DNA of 64,000 nt from UBA7434 sp042090785 (GTDB taxonomy: Bacteria; Pseudomonadota; Gammaproteobacteria; Pseudomonadales; UBA7434): positions 37,341-101,340 of the forward strand of contig JBELIP010000006.1 of NCBI GenBank assembly GCA_042090785.1, in the 5' to 3' direction. Of this stretch, positions 26,182 to 35,424 are shown in pieces. The position numbers were made by a program, and so were the translations under genes. Every line of letters starts with the position of its first letter. Position 1 is the first letter of the stretch. The notes beneath the pieces are model-generated. The model searched no databases. It saw only the letters and a program-made list of their open reading frames with translations, and had not been told where the DNA came from.

Positions 26182-26583
26182 TTATTCGTCTTCAAAGTCA
26201 TCATCAAAGTCGAATGCATCATTTTGTGGACGATCAACCAACTCTACATAAGCCATTGGTGCTTTGTCACCGGTACGGAAACCGCATTTTAAAATGCGGA
26301 TATAACCACCTGGACGAGTATCGTAACGTGGACCCAGCTCGGCAAAAAGCTTACCTACCACTTCTTTACTGCGCGTGCGATCGAACGCTAAACGACGGTT
26401 AGCAACACTATCTTGCTTTGCTAAGGTAATTAAAGGCTCAGCAAATCGACGAAGCTCTTTTGCCTTAGGCAAGGTAGTACGAATCATTTCATGCTCAACC
26501 AATGAATTGGTCATGTTGCGAAACATCGCTTTACGATGTGATGCATTACGGTTGAGCTGTCTGCCAGTATGACGATGACGCAT
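26182..26583 (-). CDS. rplQ: 50S ribosomal protein L17
   Basis: 133 residues; MRHRHTGRQLNRNASHRKAMFRNM is the family signature. Binds 23S rRNA at the exit-tunnel side of the large subunit. The C-terminus is strongly acidic (DFDDDFEDE). Last gene of the rpsM-rpsK-rpsD-rpoA-rplQ operon, with AGGAAA before the start and the terminator directly after the stop. Confidence 0.98.
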   Translation of the reverse strand: MRHRHTGRQLNRNASHRKAMFRNMTNSLVEHEMIRTTLPKAKELRRFAEPLITLAKQDSVANRRLAFDRTRSKEVVGKLFAELGPRYDTRPGGYIRILKCGFRTGDKAPMAYVELVDRPQNDAFDFDDDFEDE

Positions 26584-26649
26584 GGCAAGGTTTCCTGTAA
26601 ATACTAAAAAAGTTAAACGTTAAAAAACTAAACTAAAGAGCACAAGCTA

Positions 26650-27651
26650 TTAAGCAAGAATTTTGTCGTCGTTGCGTAGACTCGCTGGCGGCCAGTTATC
26701 AAGGCGTAAACCTAATGATAATCCTCTGGATGCAAGCACATCTTTAATCTCGGTCAGTGATTTCTTACCTAGGTTAGGCGTCTTTAAAAGCTCAACCTCT
26801 GTACGCTGTACTAAATCACCAATGTAGTAAATGTTCTCTGCCTTCAAGCAGTTTGCCGATCGAACAGTCAATTCTAAATCGTCAACTGGACGCAACAAGA
26901 TAGGATCAATCTCTTCTTCTTGCTGTGCTGGCTCAAGTTCTTTCTCGCCTTCTAGGTCAACAAATACAGCAAGCTGCTGCTGTAAAATAGTTGCCGCTCG
27001 GCGGATCGCTTCTTCAGAATCTAAGGTACCGTTAGTTTCTAAATCAATAATCAACTTATCAAGGTCAGTACGCTGCTCAACACGTGCGCTATCAACAACA
27101 TACGATACACGACGAACCGGGCTATAAGATGCATCTAACTGTAAACGACCAATCGCTTTTGATTCATCATCGTCAGTTTGACGAGCATCAACTGGCTGAT
27201 ATCCGCGACCTGTGGTTACTGTCAACTTCATTGACAATTCACCCGTACCATTTAGGTGGGCGATAACATGGTCAGGGTTTTTAATTTCAATTTCATGGTC
27301 AAGCTGAATGTCGCGAGCCGTTACAACACCTGGGCCCTTTTTATTCAACGTTAAAACCGTTGAATCGCGATCGTTCATGATTACCGAAACACCTTTAAGG
27401 TTAAGCAGTATCTCGATAACGTCTTCTTGAACGCCTTCAATAGCGCTGTACTCATGCAGTACACCGTCAATCTCTACGTCACTGATAGCTGCACCAGGCA
27501 TAGAAGATAAAAGAATTCGACGTAAAGCATTCCCTAGAGTGTGACCAAAACCACGCTCCAGCGGTTCCAAAGTGATTTTTGCTCGCGTATCGCTGAGCTC
27601 TACAACATCGATAAGACGTGGTGTTAGAAAATCGCTGCCTGCACTTAGCAT
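26650..27651 (-). CDS. rpoA: DNA-directed RNA polymerase subunit alpha
   Basis: 333 residues from the ATG at 27651 with AGGTAA upstream; the open frame extends 22 codons further but without family resemblance. N-terminal assembly domain (LEPLERGFGHTLGNALRRILLSSMPG) that dimerises and nucleates beta and beta-prime, then a linker rich in E/Q, then the C-terminal domain (LTVRSANCLKAENI ... LLKTPNLGKKSLTEIK) that contacts UP elements and activators. Conserved place between rpsD and rplQ. Confidence 0.98.
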   Translation of the reverse strand: MLSAGSDFLTPRLIDVVELSDTRAKITLEPLERGFGHTLGNALRRILLSSMPGAAISDVEIDGVLHEYSAIEGVQEDVIEILLNLKGVSVIMNDRDSTVLTLNKKGPGVVTARDIQLDHEIEIKNPDHVIAHLNGTGELSMKLTVTTGRGYQPVDARQTDDDESKAIGRLQLDASYSPVRRVSYVVDSARVEQRTDLDKLIIDLETNGTLDSEEAIRRAATILQQQLAVFVDLEGEKELEPAQQEEEIDPILLRPVDDLELTVRSANCLKAENIYYIGDLVQRTEVELLKTPNLGKKSLTEIKDVLASRGLSLGLRLDNWPPASLRNDDKILA

Positions 27652-27897
27652 ATCGTTACCTGTAATTTGATAAACTGATTTCTGGACTGTGTTTCTACAT
27701 AGAATAAGTGAGGACATGGCCTCTAAAACTTATTCCTTTACCCAAAATTATTGATAACCGCATTCTATTCTTAGTACTGCAGAAAGCTCACACATAATTT
27801 AACTGGGCTTTCTTACTCTATATCAAGAACAATGGCTAACATTAACAGTGGGCGTGGCATGCGCATTTAGCAGCAAACCACATAGAAACCACGCTTA

Positions 27898-28518
27898 TTA
27901 CTTGGAGTACAACTCGACTATCAAGCTCTCATTGATCTCCGAGGGCAAATCAGCACGATCTGGCGCTGATTTGTAAGTCCCTGCAAAACTACTTTCGTTA
28001 ACATCTATCCAGTCAACATGACCGCGTTGCGCCGCCAACGACATAGCCGCTTGAATTCGCAATTGCTTCTTGGCTCGCTCACGAACCGAAACAACATCAC
28101 CGGTTTGAACTTGATAAGAAGCAATATTAACGACTTTATCGTTAACAAGAATCGAACCGTGTGACACAAGCTGACGAGATTCAGCACGAGTGGCACCAAA
28201 ACCAATGCGGTAAACAACGTTATCTAAACGACCTTCAAGCATCTGAAGTAAGTTTTCACCTGTCGCTCCTTTTTGCTTAGCCGCTTTCTTATAGTAATTA
28301 CGGAACTGCTTTTCTAGCACCCCATAAAGGCGTCTAACTTTTTGCTTTTCCCGTAACTGAACGCCGTAATCAGATAAACGACCGCGACGAGCACCGTGCA
28401 CACCTGGCACAGCTTCGGGCTTACATTTACTGTCTAATGAACGAACACCACTCTTCAAGAAGAGGTCGGTACCTTCACGACGGGCTAATTTACAGGTTGG
28501 GCCTAAATATCGAGCCAT
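27898..28518 (-). CDS. rpsD: 30S ribosomal protein S4
   Basis: 206 residues, usual length. MARYLGPTCKLARREGTDLFLKSG opening and an S4 RNA-binding domain (LEGRLDNVVYRIGFG ... ESRQLVSHGSILVN). Primary 16S rRNA binder for small-subunit assembly. In E. coli it is the translational repressor of this operon. A 246-base gap separates it from rpoA, longer than elsewhere in the operon, so an internal promoter or processing site is possible. Confidence 0.98.
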   Translation of the reverse strand: MARYLGPTCKLARREGTDLFLKSGVRSLDSKCKPEAVPGVHGARRGRLSDYGVQLREKQKVRRLYGVLEKQFRNYYKKAAKQKGATGENLLQMLEGRLDNVVYRIGFGATRAESRQLVSHGSILVNDKVVNIASYQVQTGDVVSVRERAKKQLRIQAAMSLAAQRGHVDWIDVNESSFAGTYKSAPDRADLPSEINESLIVELYSK

Positions 28519-28597
28519 AATGTTTGATCCTGCGTGCTTCTGATTCTATTAAATTCGCTATAAAAAACTGCTAAATAATCAACAGTATCTAATTCGT

Positions 28598-28990
28598 TTA
28601 AACTCTACGCTTTTTCGGTGGACGACAGCCATTGTGTGGAATCGGCGTAACGTCAGTGATGCTATTAATGTTGTAACCACAGCTATGCAAAGCACGTACT
28701 GCTGATTCACGACCTGGTCCAGGCCCTTTTACTTCAACATCAAGGTTTTGCAGGCCATATTCTTTGGCTGCATTGCCCGCACGCTCAGAGGCTACCTGCG
28801 CAGCAAATGGCGTACTTTTACGAGAACCACGAAAACCAGAACCGCCAGCGGTAGCCCATGAAAGCGCATTACCTTGACGATCAGAAATCGTAATGATCGT
28901 GTTATTAAATGACGCATGGATATGCGCGATACCATCAGCAACGGTTTTTTTGATCTTCTTACGCGTGCTTTGAGAACCCGGTTTTGCCAT
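28598..28990 (-). CDS. rpsK: 30S ribosomal protein S11
   Basis: 130 residues. GIAHIHASFNNTIITISDRQGNALSWATAGG and the basic C-terminal DVTPIPHNGCRPPKKRRV are family signatures. Sits on the 30S platform near the Shine-Dalgarno helix. AGGAAG precedes the start at good spacing. Between rpsM and rpsD. Confidence 0.98.
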   Translation of the reverse strand: MAKPGSQSTRKKIKKTVADGIAHIHASFNNTIITISDRQGNALSWATAGGSGFRGSRKSTPFAAQVASERAGNAAKEYGLQNLDVEVKGPGPGRESAVRALHSCGYNINSITDVTPIPHNGCRPPKKRRV

Positions 28991-29042
28991 TTGTCTTACT
29001 TCCTGCGTATTTCGCTAAGAGAATATGTTTACTAAACCAACC

Positions 29043-29399
29043 TTACTTACGGATTGGTTTACGCGGACCTTTACGAGTACGCGCATTGGTTTTTGTTCGC
29101 TGACCACGTAATGGTAAGCTACGACGATGACGAAGACCGCGGTAACAACCTAAATCAAGCAAACGCTTAATATTCATTGAAACTTCACGGCGTAAATCAC
29201 CTTCAACAGATAATTTCGCAACTTCATTTCGAAGGCTATCGACCTCAGCTTCTGTCAACGAGCTGATTTTGACGGCAGGGTCAATACCTACTGTCTTACA
29301 CAGATTACGAGCGGAAGTTCTTCCAACCCCATAGATATAGGTCAGTGCAATCACTGTGTGCTTATGATCAGGAATGTTGACTCCGGCTATACGGGCCAT
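29043..29399 (-). CDS. rpsM: 30S ribosomal protein S13
   Basis: 118 residues from the ATG at 29399; the open frame continues 16 codons upstream but MARIAGVNIPDHKH is the universal start. Head protein of the 30S subunit contacting 23S and P-site tRNA, with the basic tail RGQRTKTNARTRKGPRKPIRK. First gene of the alpha operon here; about 360 bases separate it from rpmJ. Confidence 0.98.
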   Translation of the reverse strand: MARIAGVNIPDHKHTVIALTYIYGVGRTSARNLCKTVGIDPAVKISSLTEAEVDSLRNEVAKLSVEGDLRREVSMNIKRLLDLGCYRGLRHRRSLPLRGQRTKTNARTRKGPRKPIRK

Positions 29400-29758
29400 T
29401 AAAACTCTCCAAAATTGGGCTATAGTGTTAAAACAGTATTTAAACAATTAATCGGTTTTGCTGGCTAATTATTAGGCCGTTTAACCACTAATTGGCTTAT
29501 GATTCAGCTTGCGTTAGACCCGTAATACCATCGACAGATGATTTACAGCTAATAAACCATGCTTTATAAGCCACTGTTTACGCAAACCAAAAAAATAAAT
29601 AAAAACAAAAATCTATATAAATCAATGAATTAAGCGTTACATTCGACTCAACTCACCCCTTAAATGTCTTGCTATGCTGAGCACTGCAAAAAAGGCGCGG
29701 TAGGATACCCCCCGCACGACAAAAAATCAATCACAGTTCGAGCAATACACAGCAACAA
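29400..29758 (-). other. leader/spacer between rpmJ and rpsM
   Basis: No gene. It holds a probable terminator next to rpmJ (29688-29715) and then about 285 AT-rich bases that should include an alpha-operon promoter and the rpsM leader. In E. coli the equivalent leader carries a pseudoknot bound by S4; I could not identify one by eye. Confidence 0.5.
29688..29715 (-). terminator. probable Rho-independent terminator after rpmJ
   Basis: On the minus strand a G-rich arm ending GGTA pairs with TACC plus GCGCC around a TCC turn, with small bulges, followed by six T residues (29693-29688). It lies 44 bases after the rpmJ stop and would separate spc-operon from alpha-operon transcripts. The stem is imperfect. 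Confidence 0.5.
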
Positions 29759-29875
29759 TTAACCTTGGCGCTGCTTATGACGTGGTTCTGCACTACAAAT
29801 CACTCGAACCGCACCTTTGCGACGAATAATTTTGCAGTTACGGCATATCTTCTTAACCGAGGCACGCACTTTCAT
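29759..29875 (-). CDS. rpmJ: 50S ribosomal protein L36
   Basis: 38 residues, MKVRASVKKICRNCKIIRRK and onward, too short to be found by simple ORF length cut-offs. All four zinc ligands are present (C11, C14, C27, H33), so it is the zinc-binding form. Located just after secY as in other proteobacteria. ATG at 29875, TAA at 29759. Confidence 0.97.
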   Translation of the reverse strand: MKVRASVKKICRNCKIIRRKGAVRVICSAEPRHKQRQG

Positions 29876-29948
29876 AACAATCTCCAATGTGGCAAATACA
29901 GACAGTAATTATCTAAACAACATATCTGCCATAACAATTCTATTGAAA

Positions 29949-31289
29949 CTATCTTGGGGTTAAACCGCTACCACCAAAATTCTTTAAATTCGCTTTTTTC
30001 ATGACTGAATCATATTGATTCGACATTAAATGTGACTGTACCTGTGACATAAAGTCCATAACAACCACAACAACGATTAGCAATGACGTACCACCTAAAT
30101 AAAACGGTACGTTAGCAAACACCTGTAAGAATTGGGGCATTAAACAAATGCCAGCCATATACAGGGAGCCAAACATTGTTAAGCGAGTCAGCACACCATC
30201 AATGTACTCTGCTGACTGCTTACCCGGACGAATCCCCGGAATAAACGCACCTGAACGCTTCAGGTTATCGGCTACTTCATCAGGGTTAAACATTAACGCT
30301 GTATAGAAGAAGCAGAAGAAAATAATAAACGCAGTAAATAACAACACGTTTAGCGGTTGGCCCGGGCTAATATAGAGCGCTAACTCTTGTAACCATTCGC
30401 CACCGGCTCCAGCCGAAGACTGACCAAACCACTGGGCAATCGAAGCGGGAAACAGCAATATGCTTGAAGCAAAAATTGCTGGAATAACACCGGCCATATT
30501 CACCTTTAGTGGCAAGTGGCTAGTTTGTGCTGCAAATACTTTACGGCCTTGTTGGCGCTTAGCGTAGTTAACGGTGATTCTTCGCTGGCCACGCTCAATA
30601 CGGACAATAAAGAAAATTAACGCTATTGCTAAAAACAACACACCTAGCAACAATAACAAGTTCATTTCACCTTGCCTTGCTTGCTCAAGGGACTGGAAAA
30701 TAGCTGCAGGCAAACCTGCAACAATTCCGGCAAAAATTAACAAGCTAATACCGTTACCAATGCCACGCTCTGTAACCTGCTCACCAAGCCACATCATAAA
30801 TACGGCACCAGTGACTAAAGAAATAATGGCTGGTAAGTAAAAACCCATACCTGCGACATAAGAAAGCCCCTGATTAGCAAGTCCAGCTGACATACCTGCC
30901 GCTTGAACCAACGCCAAAGCGACGGTTAAGTAACGCGTGTACTGCGTAATTTTACGTCGACCAGACTCACCTTCTTTCTTAAGCTGGGTCAAATGGTCAC
31001 TGACCGAACCCATTAACTGCATAATAATCGAAGCTGAAATATATGGCATGATACCCAGTGCCAATATACTCATACGTTCGAGTGCACCACCAGAAAACAT
31101 ATTAAACATATCCAGAATAGTGCCTTCATTCTGGTTAAACATATCGGCTAAACGTTCTGGATTAATACCAGGGACAGGAATATGCGTACCAATCCGGTAA
31201 ATAATAATCGCCAACAAAACAAAGCGTAAACGAGTCCAAAGCTCACTAAGGCCTGATTGTGCGTTGGGAGATAATCCGGGCTTTGCCAT
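29949..31289 (-). CDS. secY: preprotein translocase subunit SecY
   Basis: 446 residues from the ATG at 31289 (MAKPGLSPNAQSGLSELWTRLRFV); a TTG 11 codons upstream is possible but not family-like. The ten-helix channel of the Sec translocon. Recognisable: the plug-region FNMFSGGALERMSILALGIMPYISASIIMQL and the cytoplasmic loop KEGESGRRKITQYTRY. Between rplO and rpmJ as usual. Confidence 0.98.
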   Translation of the reverse strand: MAKPGLSPNAQSGLSELWTRLRFVLLAIIIYRIGTHIPVPGINPERLADMFNQNEGTILDMFNMFSGGALERMSILALGIMPYISASIIMQLMGSVSDHLTQLKKEGESGRRKITQYTRYLTVALALVQAAGMSAGLANQGLSYVAGMGFYLPAIISLVTGAVFMMWLGEQVTERGIGNGISLLIFAGIVAGLPAAIFQSLEQARQGEMNLLLLLGVLFLAIALIFFIVRIERGQRRITVNYAKRQQGRKVFAAQTSHLPLKVNMAGVIPAIFASSILLFPASIAQWFGQSSAGAGGEWLQELALYISPGQPLNVLLFTAFIIFFCFFYTALMFNPDEVADNLKRSGAFIPGIRPGKQSAEYIDGVLTRLTMFGSLYMAGICLMPQFLQVFANVPFYLGGTSLLIVVVVVMDFMSQVQSHLMSNQYDSVMKKANLKNFGGSGLTPR

Positions 31290-31385
31290 AATCTTGTTTC
31301 TTAAATCGCTGAGCTTAGTCAATAATTAGTGGCGCTACTATTATTTCTATTAATAGCAAGGCCACTTCGCCTACTACTCTTATAA

Positions 31386-31832
31386 TTACTCTTCTATCTT
31401 TCCGCCGGCCGCTTCAATCGCTTGACGGGCGCCCTTAGATACGCGCAATCCTCTAACGGTAACGGCTTTAGTGATTTCACCTTGTAAAAACACTTTGGCT
31501 TGTACGATATTGTGACCAACTAAACCTGCCGCTTTAAGCGCTAGTAAGTCGATAACATCTGCTTCAATTCTGCTGAGCTCACAAACGCGAACTTGATCGC
31601 TAACGCGGCCAATACGTGAGGTAAAACCGTATTTAGGCAAACGTTTTTGTAAAGGCATCTGACCACCCTCGAAACCTGGACGAACACTACCGCCAGAACG
31701 AGACTTTTGACCTTTATGACCGCGACCACAGGTTTTACCCAAGCCACTGCCGATACCGCGACCAACACGTCTTGCGCGGTGTCTAGCACCGTCAGCAGAC
31801 TTAATAGTATTCAAACGCATCAATTCGCTCAT
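31386..31832 (-). CDS. rplO: 50S ribosomal protein L15
   Basis: 148 residues. Glycine- and arginine-rich N-terminus (RRVGRGIGSGLGKTCGRGHKG) typical of L15. The first ATG overlaps the rpmD stop as TAATG, so translation is coupled; an inner ATG four codons on (MRLNTIKS) is the alternative start used in many relatives. Confidence 0.97.
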   Translation of the reverse strand: MSELMRLNTIKSADGARHRARRVGRGIGSGLGKTCGRGHKGQKSRSGGSVRPGFEGGQMPLQKRLPKYGFTSRIGRVSDQVRVCELSRIEADVIDLLALKAAGLVGHNIVQAKVFLQGEITKAVTVRGLRVSKGARQAIEAAGGKIEE

Positions 31833-32023
31833 TATTTTGCTTCCTCGACACTCACTAAGTAGTGCACTCGATTAATCATGCCGCGGTTTGAAGGCGTATC
31901 ATCAACGGTAACTACGTGATTAATACGACGCAGGCCCAAACCTCGTAAACAAGATTTATGCGCCTTCAAACGTCCCGCACTGCTGCGTATTTGTTTGACT
32001 GTGATGGTATTTTCACTTGCCAT
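31832..32023 (-). CDS. rpmD: 50S ribosomal protein L30
   Basis: 63 residues, MASENTITVKQIRSSAGRLKAHKSC. The short bacterial L30 fold with the conserved TPSNRGMINRVHYLVSVEE end. Its stop overlaps the rplO start. Place between rpsE and rplO is conserved. Confidence 0.97.
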   Translation of the reverse strand: MASENTITVKQIRSSAGRLKAHKSCLRGLGLRRINHVVTVDDTPSNRGMINRVHYLVSVEEAK

Positions 32024-32071
32024 GAGTCTAAACTCCGATCACTCACTAAATGCACTTCTGACTCAGTCAGA

Positions 32072-32581
32072 TTATGCAGTAATTTCTCCAACTGACTTAC
32101 CACGTTTTGCCGCAATATCATCGGGCGAACGCATATCAGTTAAACCTTTAATTGTTGCGCGCACTACGTTAGCTGGGTTAGTTGAACCGTAACACTTAGC
32201 TAGTACGTTATGTACACCTGCAACTTCTAACACAGCTCGCATCGCACCACCGGCAATGACACCAGTACCTTCAGATGCAGGCTGCATATAAACTTTCGAA
32301 GCGCCATGATTTGCGCGAACTGGATACTGCAGCGTACCGTCAGTTAGTTGAACACTAACCATATTACGTCGCGCAGACTCCATCGCTTTTTGAATCGCTA
32401 TTGGCACTTCACGCGCCTTACCACGACCAAACCCGACTTTACCATTACCATCACCAACAACGGTTAATGCTGTAAAGCCGAATACACGACCACCTTTAAC
32501 TACTTTAGCAACTCGGTTAACCTGAACCAGTTTTTCCTGCAGGCCTTCTTCGTTGTCTTTGTTTTGCTCGTTAAACGCCAT
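32072..32581 (-). CDS. rpsE: 30S ribosomal protein S5
   Basis: 169 residues. LQEKLVQVNRVAKVVKGGRVFGFTALTVVGDGNGKVGFGRGKA is the S5 double-stranded-RNA-binding domain, followed by the C-terminal domain with ASEGTGVIAGGAMRAVLEVAGV. Acts in decoding fidelity and subunit assembly. 9 bases after rplR. Confidence 0.98.
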   Translation of the reverse strand: MAFNEQNKDNEEGLQEKLVQVNRVAKVVKGGRVFGFTALTVVGDGNGKVGFGRGKAREVPIAIQKAMESARRNMVSVQLTDGTLQYPVRANHGASKVYMQPASEGTGVIAGGAMRAVLEVAGVHNVLAKCYGSTNPANVVRATIKGLTDMRSPDDIAAKRGKSVGEITA

Positions 32582-32590
32582 ACCGATACC

Positions 32591-32941
32591 CTAGAATTCC
32601 AGACCTGCTTCACGCGCGGCATCTGCCAACGCTTTAACTCGACCGTGGTATTTATAACCACTACGATCAAAAGATACTTCGCTTACACCTGCTGCTTTTG
32701 CGCGCTCAGCAATCATTGCACCTACTGCTTTTGCGGCATCAACATTGCCGGTAGTACCGCTGCGCAATGATTTATCAAGCGTCGAGGCTGTAGCCAAGAT
32801 TTGATCACCGTCAGCAGAAATAATTTGCGCATAGATATGTCGAGGTGTGCGGTTAACACTTAGGCGGTTAGCACCTAAGGCTCGCATTTTTACTCGACTA
32901 CGACGTGCTCGTCGTATTCTGGCAATTTTTTTGTCACTCAT
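32591..32941 (-). CDS. rplR: 50S ribosomal protein L18
   Basis: 116 residues, basic N-terminus (KIARIRRARRSRVKMRALG) and the conserved end FDRSGYKYHGRVKALADAAREAGLEF. Binds 5S rRNA with L5. Between rplF and rpsE. Confidence 0.98.
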   Translation of the reverse strand: MSDKKIARIRRARRSRVKMRALGANRLSVNRTPRHIYAQIISADGDQILATASTLDKSLRSGTTGNVDAAKAVGAMIAERAKAAGVSEVSFDRSGYKYHGRVKALADAAREAGLEF

Positions 32942-33005
32942 CTCAAAACCTTTATCTTACGTGTTTCAAACTATCTTCATGGTCAGTTACTTAACTAACC
33001 TCAAA

Positions 33006-33539
33006 TTATTTCTTCTTAGCTTCTTTACGACGAACATGCTCATCGGCATAACGTACACCCTTGCCCTTATAAGGCTCTGGTGGTCTAAAGGCACGAATTT
33101 CTGCAGCAACCTGACCAACCACTTGCTTATCAATACCTTTAATAACAATCTCTGTTTGGCTTGGCGTTTCAGCGGCAACGCCTTCAGGTAATTGGTAATC
33201 AACAGGGTGTGAAAAACCCAATGTTAAATTCAACGTTTTACCCGTCGCTTTTGCACGGTAACCAACACCGTTTAACTGAAGCTTTTTCTCAAAACCTTCA
33301 TGAACACCAATAACCATATTGCTCACTAGCGAGCGGATCGTACCAGACATAGCACGCGACTCTTTGCTGGTATTACGCGCTGCAAATGTTAACGTTCCAT
33401 CATCAAGCTTGACTTCAACCAAGCTATGCACAGACATTTCTAGTGAACCTTTGCCACCTTTAACTGCCAACGCTTGACCGTCTAGCTTAACCTCAACACC
33501 CGTGGGGACTGAGACAGGATTATTTGCTACTCGAGACAT
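33006..33539 (-). CDS. rplF: 50S ribosomal protein L6
   Basis: 177 residues with the two repeated L6 domains; signature QLNGVGYRAKATGKTLNLTLGFSHPV and the C-terminal EPYKGKGVRYADE. Sits near the factor-binding site on 23S rRNA. Follows rpsH by 97 bases, a slightly long gap. Confidence 0.98.
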   Translation of the reverse strand: MSRVANNPVSVPTGVEVKLDGQALAVKGGKGSLEMSVHSLVEVKLDDGTLTFAARNTSKESRAMSGTIRSLVSNMVIGVHEGFEKKLQLNGVGYRAKATGKTLNLTLGFSHPVDYQLPEGVAAETPSQTEIVIKGIDKQVVGQVAAEIRAFRPPEPYKGKGVRYADEHVRRKEAKKK

Positions 33540-33636
33540 ATCAATTTACCTAAATATTTCTGATCGCTTTACGCTTTATTCCAGAATTTCTATTACGGGT
33601 AGCGACATAAGCCGAAGAACCCGCCAACACACCGAA

Positions 33637-34032
33637 TTAAAATACGGTGCAAATAACCTCGCCACCAACACCAGCACTACGTGCCTGCTTGTCAGTCATA
33701 ACGCCTTTACTCGTCGATACAATGGCAATACCTAAACCGCCACGTACTTTTGGTAAAGACTCTGAACCTGAGTAAGAACGCAGACCAGGACGACTTGCAC
33801 GGTGAATTTCTTCAATAACCGCACGGCCTTCGTGGTATTTCAAACCAATAGCCAATTCCGCTTTACCACTGTTTTCATTTACATCAACAGTCGATACAAA
33901 GCCTTCTTGCTTAAGCACATTCGCAATAGCTACTTTGGTTTTCGAAGACGGCATACTAACAACCGTTTTCTCAGCCATTTGTGCGTTGCGAATTCGAGCC
34001 AACATATCGGCGATAGGATCTTGCATACTCAT
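33637..34032 (-). CDS. rpsH: 30S ribosomal protein S8
   Basis: 131 residues from the ATG at 34032 (MSMQDPIADMLARIRNAQ), where GGAG lies 7 bases upstream; longer open frame upstream is not coding for S8. Central-domain 16S binder and, in E. coli, repressor of spc-operon translation. Conserved C-terminal TSKGVMTDKQARSAGVGGEVICTVF. Confidence 0.98.
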   Translation of the reverse strand: MSMQDPIADMLARIRNAQMAEKTVVSMPSSKTKVAIANVLKQEGFVSTVDVNENSGKAELAIGLKYHEGRAVIEEIHRASRPGLRSYSGSESLPKVRGGLGIAIVSTSKGVMTDKQARSAGVGGEVICTVF

Positions 34033-34109
34033 AATCATTCTCCAGCCTAATCTGCTATTAAAAAGCAGTCGGGCCACAAACCCAATTAACTAACTATTCT
34101 ATTGTTAAA

Positions 34110-34415
34110 CTACCAGCTCGCCTTAACGAGACCAGGTACATATCCGTTCATTGCAGCTTTGCGCAACTTGTTTCGGCACAGCCCAAACTTACGGTAAACA
34201 CCGTGTGGACGACCAGTAATCTGACAGCGGCGACGCTGACGACTTGCACTTGCATTACGCGGCTGCTTTTGAAGCGCCATTTGTGCATTCCAACGATCTT
34301 CATCGCTAGCGTTTTGATCAAGAATAATTGCTTTTAAAGCCGCACGCTTAGCTGCAAATTTCGCAACTGTTTTTGCGCGCTTTTCTTCTCGCTGTATCAT
34401 TGATTGTTTAGCCAT
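34110..34415 (-). CDS. rpsN: 30S ribosomal protein S14
   Basis: 101 residues from the ATG at 34415. This is the long form without the CxxC zinc pairs of the short paralog (only two cysteines, in RRRCQITGRPHG and GLCRNK). Head protein of the 30S subunit. Between rplE and rpsH. Confidence 0.98.
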   Translation of the reverse strand: MAKQSMIQREEKRAKTVAKFAAKRAALKAIILDQNASDEDRWNAQMALQKQPRNASASRQRRRCQITGRPHGVYRKFGLCRNKLRKAAMNGYVPGLVKASW

Positions 34416-34454
34416 CAATCATTGCCTCTAAATCTTTTAAATTACTAAATAAAC

Positions 34455-34994
34455 TTATGTTCGAAACGGAAAGTTAAAGGCTTTAAGTAGTGCACGCCCT
34501 TGGTCATCGGTTTTCGCTGTAGTAGTGATGGCGATATCTAAACCACGAATCGCATCAATTTTATCGTACTCAATTTCTGGGAAGATGATTTGCTCATTAA
34601 CGCCCATTGAGTAGTTACCACGACCATCAAATGATTTTGCATTCAAGCCACGGAAATCTCGGATACGTGGAATTGAAATAGCAATAAGACGATCTAAAAA
34701 TTCGTACATGCGCTCACGACGCAATGTCACCTTACAACCAATCGGCCAATCTTCACGAACTTTAAAGCCCGCAATCGATTTGCGCGCACGCGTAATAACA
34801 ACCTTTTGACCAGAAATCTGCTCAAGGTTAGCAACCGCATGCTCAAGAATTTTCTTGTCGCCCAACGCTTCACCGACACCCATATTTAAAGTGATTTTAG
34901 TAATGCGTGGAACTTCCATCACGTTATCAAGACCCAACTCTTCTTTCAGTTTTGGGGCTAACTCGGTGTTGTATATTTCTTTTAATCTCGCCAT
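34455..34994 (-). CDS. rplE: 50S ribosomal protein L5
   Basis: 179 residues. ITKITLNMGVGEA and the FDGRGNYSMGVNEQIIFPEI motif are typical. Binds 5S rRNA and the P-site tRNA side of the central protuberance. Between rplX and rpsN. Confidence 0.98.
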   Translation of the reverse strand: MARLKEIYNTELAPKLKEELGLDNVMEVPRITKITLNMGVGEALGDKKILEHAVANLEQISGQKVVITRARKSIAGFKVREDWPIGCKVTLRRERMYEFLDRLIAISIPRIRDFRGLNAKSFDGRGNYSMGVNEQIIFPEIEYDKIDAIRGLDIAITTTAKTDDQGRALLKAFNFPFRT

Positions 34995-35045
34995 TATCTG
35001 CGCCTAATATCTAGCTATTTAGCTAATACTCGAATGTAATCTTAA

Positions 35046-35357
35046 TCAGTCAACAAGCTCGTTGTTGGATTTAAAAAATCGTACTTTTTTACCGTCTTCA
35101 ATGCGAACACCAACACGGTCAGCCTTATCGGTAGCCGAGTTATATAACGCCACATTAGAAGACTGGATTGGCGCTTCTTTTTCAATGATTCCGCCTGCAA
35201 CACCTGCCTGTGGATTAGGCTTAGTGTGCTTCTTAATCATATTAACGCCAGCAATTACCATTCTGCCATCATCCATAATCCGCGTGACCTTACCGCGCTT
35301 ACCTTTGTCTTTACCGGCAATGACAATGACTTCATCTTCACTTTTGATTTTGTTCAT
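35046..35357 (-). CDS. rplX: 50S ribosomal protein L24
   Basis: 103 residues with the KOW motif (DEVIVIAGKDKGKRGKVTRI). An early assembly initiator near the exit tunnel. Between rplN and rplE. Confidence 0.98.
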   Translation of the reverse strand: MNKIKSEDEVIVIAGKDKGKRGKVTRIMDDGRMVIAGVNMIKKHTKPNPQAGVAGGIIEKEAPIQSSNVALYNSATDKADRVGVRIEDGKKVRFFKSNNELVD

Positions 35358-35424
35358 ATCTCAACTTTCTTCGTATGCATTAACAACGTGCTAATTAATT
35401 TAAGGCAGCTTGCCAATAACCCGT

